Shown: positions 51,329 to 60,713 of the stretch, one piece after another
Layout of the letters: each line of letters starts with the position of its first letter
Position numbering within the stretch: the first letter of the stretch is position 1
Source of the DNA: Aureococcus anophagefferens
Lineage: Eukaryota; Sar; Pelagophyceae; Pelagomonadales; Pelagomonadaceae
Direction: 5' to 3'
NCBI RefSeq assembly: GCF_000186865.1
Contig: NW_008705570.1
Span: forward strand, 1,099,395-1,163,394
DNA length: 64,000 nt
Notes under the pieces: generated by a model
Database searches by the model: none
What the model was told of the DNA's origin: nothing
What the model saw: only the letters and a program-made list of their open reading frames with translations
Made by a program: the position numbers and the translations under genes

Positions 51329-53096
51329 CGAGCTCGACGACGACGACGACGACGCCGACGACGAGGACCGGCCCGCGGCGCTCGCCGTCGGCCGCCGGGT
51401 CACGCGGAGCGCGTCGCGCGCCGCGGAGAAGGAGCGCGAGGCCGCGCTCGTCAAGCTCGCGTGCGAGGCGGTCGTCGACGTCGACGTGCGCGACCGCGTC
51501 GACCGGATCCTCGGCGTCATCGCGTCCTGCCGCGACGACGAGGGCCGGCCGGCCGCGGAGCGCGACTTCCGGCTGTCGGGGCCCTTCGTCTGCGTCGGCT
51601 GCGGCGCGTGCCGCCGGACGTGGTTCGTCTGCGAGTGCCCCGCGGGCACGCGCCGCCGGCGCGCGCCCCCGCCCGCCGTGCCCGCGGCCGCGCCCCGCGA
51701 GGTCGTCGCGTACTTCCCTTCGAGGTCGTACTTCGACGCGTACTTCCCCCCGAGGCCGCCCGTCGCGCCGCCGCACGACCTCGACGCCCAGCCGCTCCAG
51801 TACGGCGGCACGATCCAGGAGGCGCCCGTCGCGGCCTTTGGCGCGGACGCGGTCTACGCGTACCTCGACGCGCACCTCGAAGCGACGCTCCGGGCGAACC
51901 TGCGCGTCAAGACGACGCGGGAGCACCGGGCCCAGGTCGCGCTCGCCCGCGCCGGCCCCGTGGCGCCGGCCGCGGCGTCGTTGCTCGCGCGCGACGCCCA
52001 GAGCCCGCAGCTCCAGCGCGACCTCGGTTTCGTCGCGGACGAGTTCCCGCGGTTCGTCTTCCCCGGCCCCTCGGAGCCCCACGTGCCCAGCGACGGCTAC
52101 GCGTTCTACGCGGAGCTCGACGCTCGCGCGGCCGGCGACTACCCGGCACCCCACGCCGTCGTCCGGTTCCTCGACGGCGAGCGCGCGAAGCGCGACCGCC
52201 TCGCGACGCTGCCGGCGGCGCAGCCCGGCGAGCTCTGGGGCGTCGCCCTGCGCGTCGGCAGCGTCGGCGCCTGGGCGGCGCTCCGGTCCTGCTCCACGGG
52301 GCTCCGCGCCGCGTGCGACGCCTGCGCGCCAAAAGTCTTCGCCGCCGCGGCGCGCCACCGCTTCCCGGCCATGGCGAAGCTCCTCGCCGCGTCGGGCCGC
52401 CGCGCGGACCACGTCGCCGTCTACCGGCGCCTCCACGAGGCCGACGCCCGGAGCCGGCCGCCCCGGGCCCTCCGGCCCGCGGTCACGTGGGACGACTTCG
52501 CGTTCACGGTAGAATTATTCAAGGGCGCGGACTGCGTCTGCTCGACGACGGCGAGCTTCCCCCGCGCGGGGCGGCAGCAGACCTTCGGCACGTCGCTCGT
52601 GACGCCGCCCGTGCCGCGGCCGGACCGCGACGACGCGCTCGCCTTCGACGACGACGGCGACTTCGACGACGCGCTCGACGACATGACGGTCCGCGTCTTC
52701 TGCCTCGACCGCCGTTCCGGCGACGCGGCGCTGCTCTACTCGTCGGGCTGCGTCGAGGACGTCGACGACGGCATCATCTTCTACGAGCTCCAGCCCGTGC
52801 CGGTCCGCACGATCATCCGAGGCTTCGCGCCCTTCGAGGGCGAGCCGTCGGACTCGCCCAGCGTCCAGGTCATGTACGACACGACGGCGCGCGTCTTCTC
52901 GATCATGTTCCTCACGCTGGGCTACGACATGGACGACATGGCGCCCAACGAGGTGCTGCTGCTGCTCCAACTCTTCCTCGACTTCAACGCGCCCGTCGTG
53001 CCGCCGCCGCCGGCCGCCGCGGAGGCCGCGGAGGCGGCCGCGCCGCCGGTGGCCATGGTCGACGTGCTCGCGCCGCTCCCGGCGGGGTACCTGTAA
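51113..53096 (+). CDS. Unrecognised protein with Cys cluster, uncertain 5' end
   Basis: The reliable part runs from about 51321 to the stop at 53096, roughly 590 residues. It starts with an Asp/Glu run, then RRVTRSASRAAEKEREAALV, then a zinc-ribbon-like Cys cluster (CVGCGACRRTWFVCECPAG). Further on are YGGTIQEAPVAAFGADAVYAYLDAHLE, CSTGLRAACDACAPKVF and a C-terminal region (VFCLDRRSGDAALLYSSGC, then FSIMFLTLGYDMDDMAPNEV). An ATG at 51113 opens a plausible N-terminus (MDFVSRLLANIRGTGGPG), but it is in another frame; the frames meet in a (GAC)n run at 51297-51325. A short intron or a repeat-length error would join them. No family is recognised. Confidence 0.55.
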
Positions 53097-53249
53097 ATAG
53101 ACGCGTCTGTACTCGCCCCGCGGCGAGCGACGACACATGTTGAAGCAGAAGTTGACGCCAAGTGCTCCTGAAGAGTGAAGAGTCCCCGATGGCATCGTGG
53201 CAAGCTTCTACTGAGGCGCACGCTGTCGTCGCAAGCTTCTAGAGGACGC

Positions 53250-54375
53250 ATGGCCGCTGTGGCAACCCTCCTACTGCTCGCGTTTAATCACAATGCAGCA
53301 GCGCTGCAGCCGCCGGACGTGCTATCGCGCGCCGAAGCGCTGCGAACGCTCGGACTCCCGGTAGCAGGCTACGCGGCCTTCCGCGCCGGCGCCGCGCTGA
53401 GCGTCATCAACCAGCCGCGCGTGCCCGAGATCGATGCGCCCGTCGGCTGCAAATTCGCGCGCATCGGCGACGCGGGACGGTCGTGCCGCGCGAAGATCTT
53501 CTACCCCGCGGCCGCCGGCGCGACGGGCGAGGACGCCGCGTACTGCGCCGACGGCCGCGCGACGTCCGACGGCATGGCGGGCCTCGTCGGCTTCCGCCAG
53601 CTCGGCCTGTCGTTCCTGCTCGCGCACCTGGCCGACGCGCCGTCGGGCTGCGTTTTGGACGCGCCGCCGGCCGCCGGCAAGTTCCCGCTCCTCGTCTACA
53701 GCCACGGCTTCGGCGGGAACATGGACATGGGCTCCTACTTCCTCCGCACCGTCGCGGCGACCGGCGTCGTCGTCGCGGCCTTGGAGCACACGGACGGCAC
53801 GGCGTCGCGCACGGAGCTCGCGGACGGCAGCGAGCTCCTCTTCTCGCCGCGGATGCTCGCGAGCGGCGCGCAGCTCCAGCGGCGGTCCGACGAGCTCGCC
53901 GCCGGCGTGGGCGCGGTCCCGGGTTTGGCGGGCCTGCCGAAGATCTCCGGCGCCTTCGTCGGCGGCCACTCCTACGGCGGCCCCTCGGCGCTCCTGGCCG
54001 CCGAGGCGCTCGGCGACGCGCTGCGACGGCCTTGTTCTCCACGATCCGGCGCTGGGCATGGCGTCGCGGCTGAAGCTCACGAAGCCGACGGTGTCCTGGA
54101 CGTCCGACGAGTACGACCGCGCGGGCGTCAGGTGCGGCGCGACGTTCCATGCGGAAGGGGCCTTCCACGGAAACTTCGTCGACGCGCCGCTCTGGGCGCC
54201 GCCCTGGGTCATGCGGCCGCTGTCGTCCGTGATCCCCGCCGCGGGGCCCGCGGACCCGGTCGCGGTCCACGCGGCGCTCGCGCGCGGCGCGGCCCGCTTC
54301 ATGCGCGGCGAGCCCGCGTCCGCGCTCATCACCGAGCCGCTCTTCGAACCCCGGGGCGACCTTAAAACGACCTAG
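53250..54375 (+). CDS. PAF-acetylhydrolase/chlorophyllase-like lipase, frame broken
   Basis: A signal peptide (MAAVATLLLLAFNHNAAALQ) precedes an alpha/beta hydrolase. FPLLVYSHGFGGNMDMGSYF is the oxyanion-loop strand, VVVAALEHTDGTASRT follows it, and VGGHSYGGPSALLAAEA has the GxSxG nucleophile. This order fits the plasma PAF-acetylhydrolase family. At 54022-54026 the frame must shift by one base to continue into GLVLHDPALGM (likely catalytic Asp) and GAFHGNFVDAPLWAPPW (likely His region), ending at 54375. No intron fits in the space. It is either a sequencing error or a real one-base lesion. Confidence 0.65.
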
Positions 54376-54420
54376 CCATGGTCACCCCGGGGCGACCTCA
54401 AAACTACCGAGCCACGCGCA
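54349..54420. repeat. 36-bp tandem duplication across two convergent stop codons
   Basis: CCCCGGGGCGACCT starts at 54349 and again at 54385, with the following bases also similar (AAAACGACC and AAAACTACC). The lipase stop lies in copy 1 and the opposite-strand methyltransferase stop (54404-54406) lies in copy 2. Confidence 0.8.
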
Positions 54421-55114
54421 GGATGGTCACGGGGGCGAGCGCGTTCGCCGACGCGTCGACGTGCGCCTCGTCGACGTCGAGCCCCGCGTCGCGCGCGGCG
54501 TCGAGGAAGTGGTCCAGCTGCGACCCGCCGGAGAGGACGCTCGCGAAGCGCCGGTGCTGGTGCGCGAGCAACGCGACGGACCCCTCGGGCGCGAGGAGCG
54601 ACGCGAGCGTCGCGCAGAGCCGGTCGTGCGAGTCGCGGTCGTAGGTGATGTCGCTCCCAACCACGACGTCCGCGGCGCCGTCGAAGGCCGCGCCCCAGGA
54701 CAGCGGCGCGACGGTCACGTTCTCCGTCGCGAAGAGGTCGGCGTTCGCCGCGACGTTCTTCGCCGCGATGCGCCGGAGCGCGTCGCTGCCGCCCTCGGTG
54801 AGCGCGACACTTCGAGCGCCGAGGGCGGCGGCGAAGCACCCGACGGCGCCCGTGCCGCAGCCGAGCTCGACGACGCGCCTGCCGCGCACGGCGTCCGTGC
54901 GCGCGAGGTAGCGGCACAGCGCGCCGGCGCAGGGCCACACCCGCCCGCCCGTGCCGACGCCGCGCGTCCAGCCGGGCGCCTCGAGCTCGAGGAAGGCGCC
55001 GCCGGGCAGGGGCGGCAGGCCGTGCTTGTCGGCGGAAGGCTGCGTGGTCGCGAATTGCAAACCGTTCGAGGCGCGCAGCAGCAGCGCCAGGCAGAGACCT
55101 TTGCGATGGCACAT
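54404..55114 (-). CDS. METTL21-like lysine methyltransferase
   Basis: 236 residues. GGRVWPCAGALCRYLAR matches the family's G-x-x-x-W-x-x-x-x-x-L start. RRVVELGCGTGAVGCFAA is SAM motif I, VALTEGGSDALRRIAAKN is the acidic loop, and DVVVGSDITYD is the (D/E)xxY-type motif IV of METTL21/FAM86 protein-lysine methyltransferases. The first ~20 residues (MCHRKGLCLALLLRASNGLQF) may be a signal or targeting peptide, which would suit a plastid protein. The start at 55114 was chosen because it gives that peptide; 55174 is an alternative. The substrate protein is unknown. Confidence 0.78.
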   Translation of the reverse strand: MCHRKGLCLALLLRASNGLQFATTQPSADKHGLPPLPGGAFLELEAPGWTRGVGTGGRVWPCAGALCRYLARTDAVRGRRVVELGCGTGAVGCFAAALGARSVALTEGGSDALRRIAAKNVAANADLFATENVTVAPLSWGAAFDGAADVVVGSDITYDRDSHDRLCATLASLLAPEGSVALLAHQHRRFASVLSGGSQLDHFLDAARDAGLDVDEAHVDASANALAPVTILRVAR

Positions 55115-55166
55115 CGCACCAGCAGAGTCGAAGTGCATGTTGAGCGGCAACTTGAACAAAAAAAAG

Positions 55167-56387
55167 TTACCCATCCGCGGCCCGCGCCGCGGCGTCCTCG
55201 GCCCGCAGGCGGTCGGCCTCGCGCTGGGCGACGTCGCAGCGCCGGTAGAAGGTGCACTTCGCGGACGCGTCGCCGCCGGCCATGTTGCAGGTGAGGTAGT
55301 AGGCGCCGTTCTTCGCCTTGAGCGCCGCGACGCGGCCGCAGGCGCACTCGACGCGCGCGCGCGCCGCGAAGTCGGGCCGCGCCATGCGGAAGGTCAGGCT
55401 GAAGCGCGTCGCGCCCGCGGCGGCGTGGGGCCGCACGTCCGCGGTCTTGACGACGGCGTGCTGCCACGACTCCTGGCAGTCCTGCCGCATGACGACGAGC
55501 GAGTTGTGCGGCGCCGGGATGGACACGACCGTCGCGCCGTCCGCGGAGCGGAGCCGGAACGTGCGCGTGGCGCCGAGGGACAGCCCGGCGATGATCGGCC
55601 GCGGGCCCAGCGACAGCAGGAAGTCGCTGTGGTAGCCGACGTGGTCCGCGCCGTCCTCGTAGCGGTTCCCGAAGGCCACGGACGGCCGCCACCGCGCCGC
55701 CGACGGCGCCGGGTCCTCGGCCACGACGGACCGCACGAACGCCGCGGCCTCGAGCAGTTCGGGCGGCGCGCGATGCGCGCGCCCGAGGTCGCCGCCGCGC
55801 TCCTCGCCGTCGAAGGCCAGCGCCGCGTACTCGTCGTGGTATTCGCGCGCGTCCGCTTCGTCCAACCGGAACGTCCGCGTCGTCCGCGCGTTGGCGCTCG
55901 TCTTGCCGAAGACCGTCCACGTGCCGCGGTGCCAGCCGTCCTCGTCCTCCCGGAGCCGCGCGAGGAGCGCGTCCGCGAGGGCCTCGGGCAGCACGCGCCG
56001 CCGCAGGCTCGCGGGCGCGTGCGCGGGGACGTCCGCGTCGGCGACGGCGACGGGCGCCGCGGCGCCGCGGCGCACGGTCGCGGGGTTCGCCGGCAGGCGT
56101 TGGAGCGTCGCGAGCGCGAAGGCTTTTTTGGGCGCGTCGTCGACGCGCGGCCGCTTGCGCGGTGGCGAGGCGGTGGTGGCGCTGGCGTCGGCGCGCGTCG
56201 TTGCCTCGTTGTTTGTCGAGGCGGCGGCTGCGCTGGTTGGCGCGGTTGCGCTGGCTGTCGTTGCCGCGTTGTTTGTGTCAGTGGGCGCGCGTGGGCTGGC
56301 GCACATTTCACAAGTCAAATATTGCGACTTTGTGTTGATGAACGTGCACGCCGCGCAGGTCCAGGGACCGCCGCTCGAGGTCTCCAT
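55167..56387 (-). CDS. AlkB-type dioxygenase (ALKBH2/3-like) with RanBP2 and GRF zinc fingers
   Basis: 406 residues. The first 30 form a RanBP2-type zinc finger (GPWTCAACTFINTKSQYLTC then EMC). A Ser/Thr/Ala linker contains a basic stretch (PPRKRPRVDD) that may be a nuclear signal. The Fe(II)/2-oxoglutarate domain has YHSDFLLSLGP (HxD), SWQHAV (distal His) and RFSLTFR (R-x5-R), as in ALKBH2/3, which repair alkylated bases in DNA or RNA. The C-terminus is a GRF-like zinc finger (CACGRVAALKAKNGAYYLTC, then CTFYRRCD), a nucleic-acid-binding module seen in NEIL3 and topoisomerase III. Start at 56387; an upstream in-frame TTG is not used. Confidence 0.9.
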   Translation of the reverse strand: METSSGGPWTCAACTFINTKSQYLTCEMCASPRAPTDTNNAATTASATAPTSAAAASTNNEATTRADASATTASPPRKRPRVDDAPKKAFALATLQRLPANPATVRRGAAAPVAVADADVPAHAPASLRRRVLPEALADALLARLREDEDGWHRGTWTVFGKTSANARTTRTFRLDEADAREYHDEYAALAFDGEERGGDLGRAHRAPPELLEAAAFVRSVVAEDPAPSAARWRPSVAFGNRYEDGADHVGYHSDFLLSLGPRPIIAGLSLGATRTFRLRSADGATVVSIPAPHNSLVVMRQDCQESWQHAVVKTADVRPHAAAGATRFSLTFRMARPDFAARARVECACGRVAALKAKNGAYYLTCNMAGGDASAKCTFYRRCDVAQREADRLRAEDAAARAADG

Positions 56388-56520
56388 GCCCTTTACAAGG
56401 ATGGAGAGGCTGGAGTTTGCTTCTCCTTGAGGCAATTATCCACGCTCGCTAAATTGCGGGCGCTGCAGCTATAGACGTGCGCCCGCTATAGTTGTGCGCC
56501 CGCAGGACAAAAACCCAGTG

Positions 56521-57873
56521 ATGGAGTCCATGGACGACGACGCGTTCTGGGACCAGGTCGAGCGCGACGACGGCGGCGCCGACGGCGGCGACTCCGACGA
56601 CGGCGACGCCGGCCCGAGCGTCAAGCTCGAGCTCGCGGGCATCACCGTGGCCTGGCTGCTGAAGCAGGGCGGCACGTGGCACGAGGGCATCCTGCTCGAC
56701 GAGGCGCGGTCGCGCGGGGTGTTTGTCATGGTGGACCCGAAGGGCGGCGGCGTCCGCGCGGGCGAGCGGCTCGTGCGCGCGCCGCTCGCCGCGACGCTGT
56801 CGAGCGCCGCCGCCGCGGACGACGCGGACGTGCGGCGCGTGACGGGCGGCGGCCGCGCCGAGGCCTTTGGGTTGTTGCTATTACTGACATTGAAGAAGCT
56901 CAAGGAGGCGGAGAAGACGCCCTACGTCGCGTTCCTCGAAAGCTGCTGCGACGGCGACTTCCTGCGGCCGCCGGACGTCGGCGCGGGCCCGCTGAAGGAC
57001 CACCTCTGGGCCGTCGTCGACGACCAGGACCGGGTCTTCGACGCGGCGGCGCGGCCGCTGCTGCAGGCCGACGCGTGCTTCGCGGACGTCGACGCGACCG
57101 CGTACGCGTGCGCGCGGAAATTGATCGAGACGCGCGCGTTCCAGCTCAACGGGTCGGCGTCGACGCGCGAGGACGCGGTGCAGGCGCTCGTGCCCGGCTG
57201 CGACTTCTTCAACTACGCGTCGCCGTCGCCGACGCGGCTCGTGGTCGACGACGGCTACGTTTCTATCGTAGCGACGGCGAACCTCCACCCGGACCACGGC
57301 GAGGTGTTCTGGGACTACGCGTCCGTCAACGGGAGCCCGCTGGTGTTGCTGTCCCAGTACGGGTTCCTGCCGGACGCGCTCGACGGGCCGCGCGCGCGCC
57401 ACGTCGTGCCCTTGAAAGCATCCGGCGCCGTCGGCGAGCTCCTCGACGGCGCGTGCGTCGCGCCGGACGTCGACGGCGCCGACGACGGCCCCCTGCGGCG
57501 GCGCCGCGCGGCGTCCGTGAAATTCTGCCGGGACCTCGAGGCGACGCCCATCGCGCGCGCCGCGCCGAAACCGCCGTCGGCCGTGGTCTGGTGGGTCGAC
57601 GTCGACGCGCCGGACGAGTCGCCGTTGCTCCTGGCGCTGCGCGCGGCGCTCGCGGCGCCCGACGAGCTGCGGAATAGGGACCGGACCGTCGCGGACTGGA
57701 TCCGGCCCCTCGAATCGAACGAGGCCGGCGCGCGCGCCGCGTTCCGGGACGCGGCCAAGGCCGTCTTCGACGGCCACTGGCGCGCGGAGGCCGCGCCGAC
57801 GCGCGTCGGCCGCGCGGCCCGCGACTACCAGATCGCCCACCTCTCCCGGCTCATGGCGCGGCTGGACGAGTAA
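56521..57873 (+). CDS. SET-domain protein lysine methyltransferase (SETD/Rubisco-LSMT type)
   Basis: 450 residues. The split SET domain has GVFVMVDPKGGGVRAGERLV at the start. In the catalytic half, ALVPGCDFFNYAS corresponds to the usual (V/I)P-x-x-D-x-x-N-H segment, with Tyr for His. EVFWDYASVNGSPLVLLSQYGFL corresponds to the YG-x-x-SN-x-x-LL-x-x-YGF block. The C-terminal helical substrate-binding domain follows, ending with NEAGARAAFRDAAKAVFDGHW. The change of NH to NY at a cofactor-binding position could weaken activity. It is cytosolic or plastid, with no signal peptide. It is divergent from the AlkB gene with 133 bp between starts. Confidence 0.78.
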   Translation: MESMDDDAFWDQVERDDGGADGGDSDDGDAGPSVKLELAGITVAWLLKQGGTWHEGILLDEARSRGVFVMVDPKGGGVRAGERLVRAPLAATLSSAAAADDADVRRVTGGGRAEAFGLLLLLTLKKLKEAEKTPYVAFLESCCDGDFLRPPDVGAGPLKDHLWAVVDDQDRVFDAAARPLLQADACFADVDATAYACARKLIETRAFQLNGSASTREDAVQALVPGCDFFNYASPSPTRLVVDDGYVSIVATANLHPDHGEVFWDYASVNGSPLVLLSQYGFLPDALDGPRARHVVPLKASGAVGELLDGACVAPDVDGADDGPLRRRRAASVKFCRDLEATPIARAAPKPPSAVVWWVDVDAPDESPLLLALRAALAAPDELRNRDRTVADWIRPLESNEAGARAAFRDAAKAVFDGHWRAEAAPTRVGRAARDYQIAHLSRLMARLDE

Positions 57874-57993
57874 TCGCGGCAACGTCGGTTCAAGAAAGCC
57901 TGCAAAAGCGGCGATTTTGTATTTTTGAGGTGGAGCGGCCTCCCAAGGCATCTCTGCAGCATCTCTGCAGCGGCGCGTCTCGCGGGGTCGCGC

Positions 57994-60468
57994 ATGGACA
58001 CGCCCGAGATGGAGCGCGCCGCGACGGCGCCGACGCGGTCCGTGAGCTACTCCATGTTCGACGACCTCGAGCGCCTGAAGCACGATTTCGACGCCGAGGA
58101 CGCGATGGCCAGCGCGCGCAGCGACGTCTTCTGGCGGAGCGGGCGGGACCCGACGGTGCTCAAGAATTCATTATCCATGATGGACCTGCCGCGCACGCCC
58201 TTCCAGGAGCGCCGCGGCACGCTCTACGCGTCGCTGCCCATGGTCGCGGTGCCCGGCCTCGCGACGCGGACGAACGACGTCGTCCGGGAGATCTCCTACG
58301 GCCGCTACGTCGCGGAGCGCGGGCTCTACCGCACGCTCGACGAGAGCGGCCGCACGTTCAGCGACCACGCGCGCCGGTCGCCCGCGGACCCGCTGCAGCG
58401 CCGCTACAACGAAATGCGCATGAAGCAGCGCCGGGGCGAGCTCGAGGGCTTGACGCGGAGCTACTCCTTCCTCCACCTCTCGCGGGAGCCGTCGGCGCTG
58501 AATTTGGCTTTGGTGCCGCGCACGACGGAGGAGGCGGCGCTCTACGCCGCGTGCCGCACCGCGGAGGACGAGCTCTTCAACGAGGTCGTGAGCGCGCCGC
58601 TGCTCATGGCCGCGGCCGTGGCGTGCGTGTCCCAGTTCCTCTGCGGCTACAACACGGGCGTCATGAACGCCTTCGAGGCGTCCGTCTTCCCGGGCCACTC
58701 GCAGGCCGCGTGGGCGCTCGCCGTCGCGGCGTTCGCCATCGGCTGTGTGGAAACCAACCACTGGTTTGGGTGGTCCTGACCAAACTTGAGAATTCTCTAG
58801 CTCGGTCAAATCGAAGTCGATTCAGCTGATTTTTGGACGGATCGATCGCTCTCGTCGAGTTCTCGAAGCCCAGCCGAAGAGCTTGTGTCAAAACATTCGA
58901 ATACGCTCACATTGAAGTCGGGTTGAAGATTTAAATTCCACACAGGCGATCGGCGGGCCTTTCGGCGCGTTGGCGGGCGGGCGCGTGGCGAACGCGAGGG
59001 GAAGACGGTCCGCGCTGCTGTTGGACGCGCTCCTCTTCCTCGCCGGCGGGTCCCTGTTCGCCCTGGCGCCGTCGATGGCGGCTTTGGTGCTCGCGCGCTT
59101 CGTCGTGGGCGTCGCGTCGGGATTAGCGTCCGTGCTCGTGCCCGTCTACCTCGGCGAGCTCGCGCCGCCGGTATTACGGGGCACCTTCGGCACGTGTACG
59201 CAGTTCGCCACAGCGTCGAGCACAGGCGTGTTTTTTCGCGTGAATTTCGCCTGAAGATGTGAAGGAATCCGACCCCGTCGCACTTGGTAGGTTCGCCATG
59301 GTCATCGGCATCCTAGCCGCGGACTGCGGCGCGTTCGTGGACGTGTCGTGGCGGTTCGCGTTCGGCGCGACGCCGGCGCTCGCGCTGCTGCAGCTGCTCT
59401 GCGCGCCCTACCTGCTGGAGTCGCCCAAGTGGCTGCTGGACCGCGACGCGGGGTCCGCGGCGGCGCGGTCCGCGCTGCGGCGGTTGTACGGGTTCCGCGA
59501 CGCGGAGGCGCTCGAGCAAGAAGTCATCCACATCATCGGCGACGGCGGCGGCGCGGCGAAGCGCCACGTGTCCGTCGGCGCGCTGCTCGCGGACCCGTCC
59601 CAGCGGCCCTTGCTGCTGAGCTGCGTCGCGTTGCACGTCGCGCAGCAGCTCTGCGGCATCAACGCGGTCTTCTACTACTCGACCATGTTCTTCGAGGGCG
59701 TGTTGGCGGACCCGGCGTTGGGGTCCGCGCTCGTCGCGGGCGTCAACGTCGTGGCGACCTACGTCGCCATCGTGCTCATGGACCGGCGCGGCCGCCGGGA
59801 GCTGCTGATGTGGTCCGCGGGCGGCATGGGCGCGTCGACGCTCGTGCTGACGGCGGCGCTGCTCGGCCTCGTGCCGACGGCGGCGTCGCTGGCCGCGGTC
59901 TGCGCCTTCGTGTCCTTCTTCGAGATCGGCCTCGGGCCCATCCCCTGGCTCATCGTCGCGGAGATGTTCGACGGGCCGGCGCTCGACGCGGCGCAGTCCG
60001 CCGCGTGCCAGGTGAACTGGGCCTGCAACTTCCTCGTGGGCCTCGGCTTCCCGGCGATCAACGCGGCGCTGGGCTGTGTGCAAATCAAATCTTCAACCCG
60101 ACTTCAATGTGCGCGTAATCGAATGTTTTGACACGAGCACTTCCGCCGTGCTTCGAGAACTCGCTGAGAGCAATCGATTCGTCCAAAAGTCAGCCGAATC
60201 GACTTCGATTTGACCGAGCTAGAGAATTCTGAAGTTTGGCCCCGACGTCCCAGCTCACTGGTTGATTTGCACACAGGCGCTGGGGCCCGCGTGCTTCCTG
60301 CCCTTTGGCGCCGTGCTCGCCGCGGCGTTCGCGTTCGTGAGAGCCGCGCTCCCGGAGACGAGAGGGCTGACGGTCAAGGACATCCAGGCCAAGCTCGCGT
60401 CCAAGGCGGTCGTGGTCGGCCTCCCGCGGCCGGGCTACGCGCCCGTCGACGGGCGGGGGGTCGTGTAA
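57994..60468 (+). CDS. MFS sugar transporter (GLUT/SP family) with three introner-type introns
   Basis: Exons 57994-58734, 58946-59202, 59291-60065 and 60277-60468, 654 residues. A ~200-residue cytosolic N-terminus precedes twelve membrane helices. Sugar-porter signatures appear only when spliced: GGPFGALAGGRVANARGRRS (loop 2-3), LESPKWLLDR, QQLCGINAVFYYST, LMDRRGRRELL (loop 8-9), GLGPIPWLIVAEMF and ALPETRGLTVKDIQ. QQxxGxN and GPxPW make a hexose or related sugar likely. Introns at 58735-58945 (GC), 59203-59290 (GT) and 60066-60276 (GC) each remove an element plus one copy of its duplication and restore frame (phases 0, 2, 0). It is the most introner-rich gene here. Confidence 0.9.
58743..58945 (+). 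mobile_element. Introner element type 1, 203 bp
   Basis: Duplication GCCATCGG at 58735-58742 and GCGATCGG at 58946-58953, 7 of 8 matching. Ends are CTGTGTGGAAACC and AAATTCCACACAG. It is in the same orientation as the host gene, opposite to the copy at 60074. Confidence 0.95.
59211..59290. mobile_element. Short introner-like intron, 80 bp
   Basis: Perfect duplication GTTCGCCA at 59203-59210 and 59291-59298. The sequence begins CAGCGTCGAG and ends GCACTTGGTAG. Removal joins TQ to FAMVIGILAAD in the sugar transporter. It lacks the type 1 and 2 terminal repeats and core. It shares CAGCG at the start and CTTxGTAG at the end with the 69-bp intron at 32261. Confidence 0.7.
60074..60276 (-). mobile_element. 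Introner element type 1, 203 bp, altered terminal repeats
   Basis: Perfect duplication GCGCTGGG at 60066-60073 and 60277-60284. Ends are CTGTGTGCAAATC and GATTTGCACACAG: the same base is changed at both ends, so the inverted repeat stays perfect. The core is in the reverse orientation to the gene. Confidence 0.95.
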
Positions 60469-60713
60469 GTGTGTTTCCGGAGTTTTGACGCTCGTGGCTC
60501 CGGGGGGCCCGTCTAAAGACCGCCTTCTTTTGGTGCAACCGCGCAAGCTTGTCGGTGGTGTCGCCCGGGTCCTGCCACTTCGCGCGCGAGCTGCAACGTA
60601 AAGGCACCGTTTACCCCTGCCAGGGGCCTGGGATGTTGACCCGACGTCGGGCATCTCTTCTCTCGCTCGCCTTAAAACGAGGCCAGAGCGTCGCAGAGCC
60701 CAGCGGTGCCAAC

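Noticed and set aside
44832..60276. Reading the introner ends as tandem stops or truncated genes
   Set aside because: ORFs that end inside the elements (for example with residues NPTSI or RSRFG) are artefacts of not splicing; removal restores family motifs.
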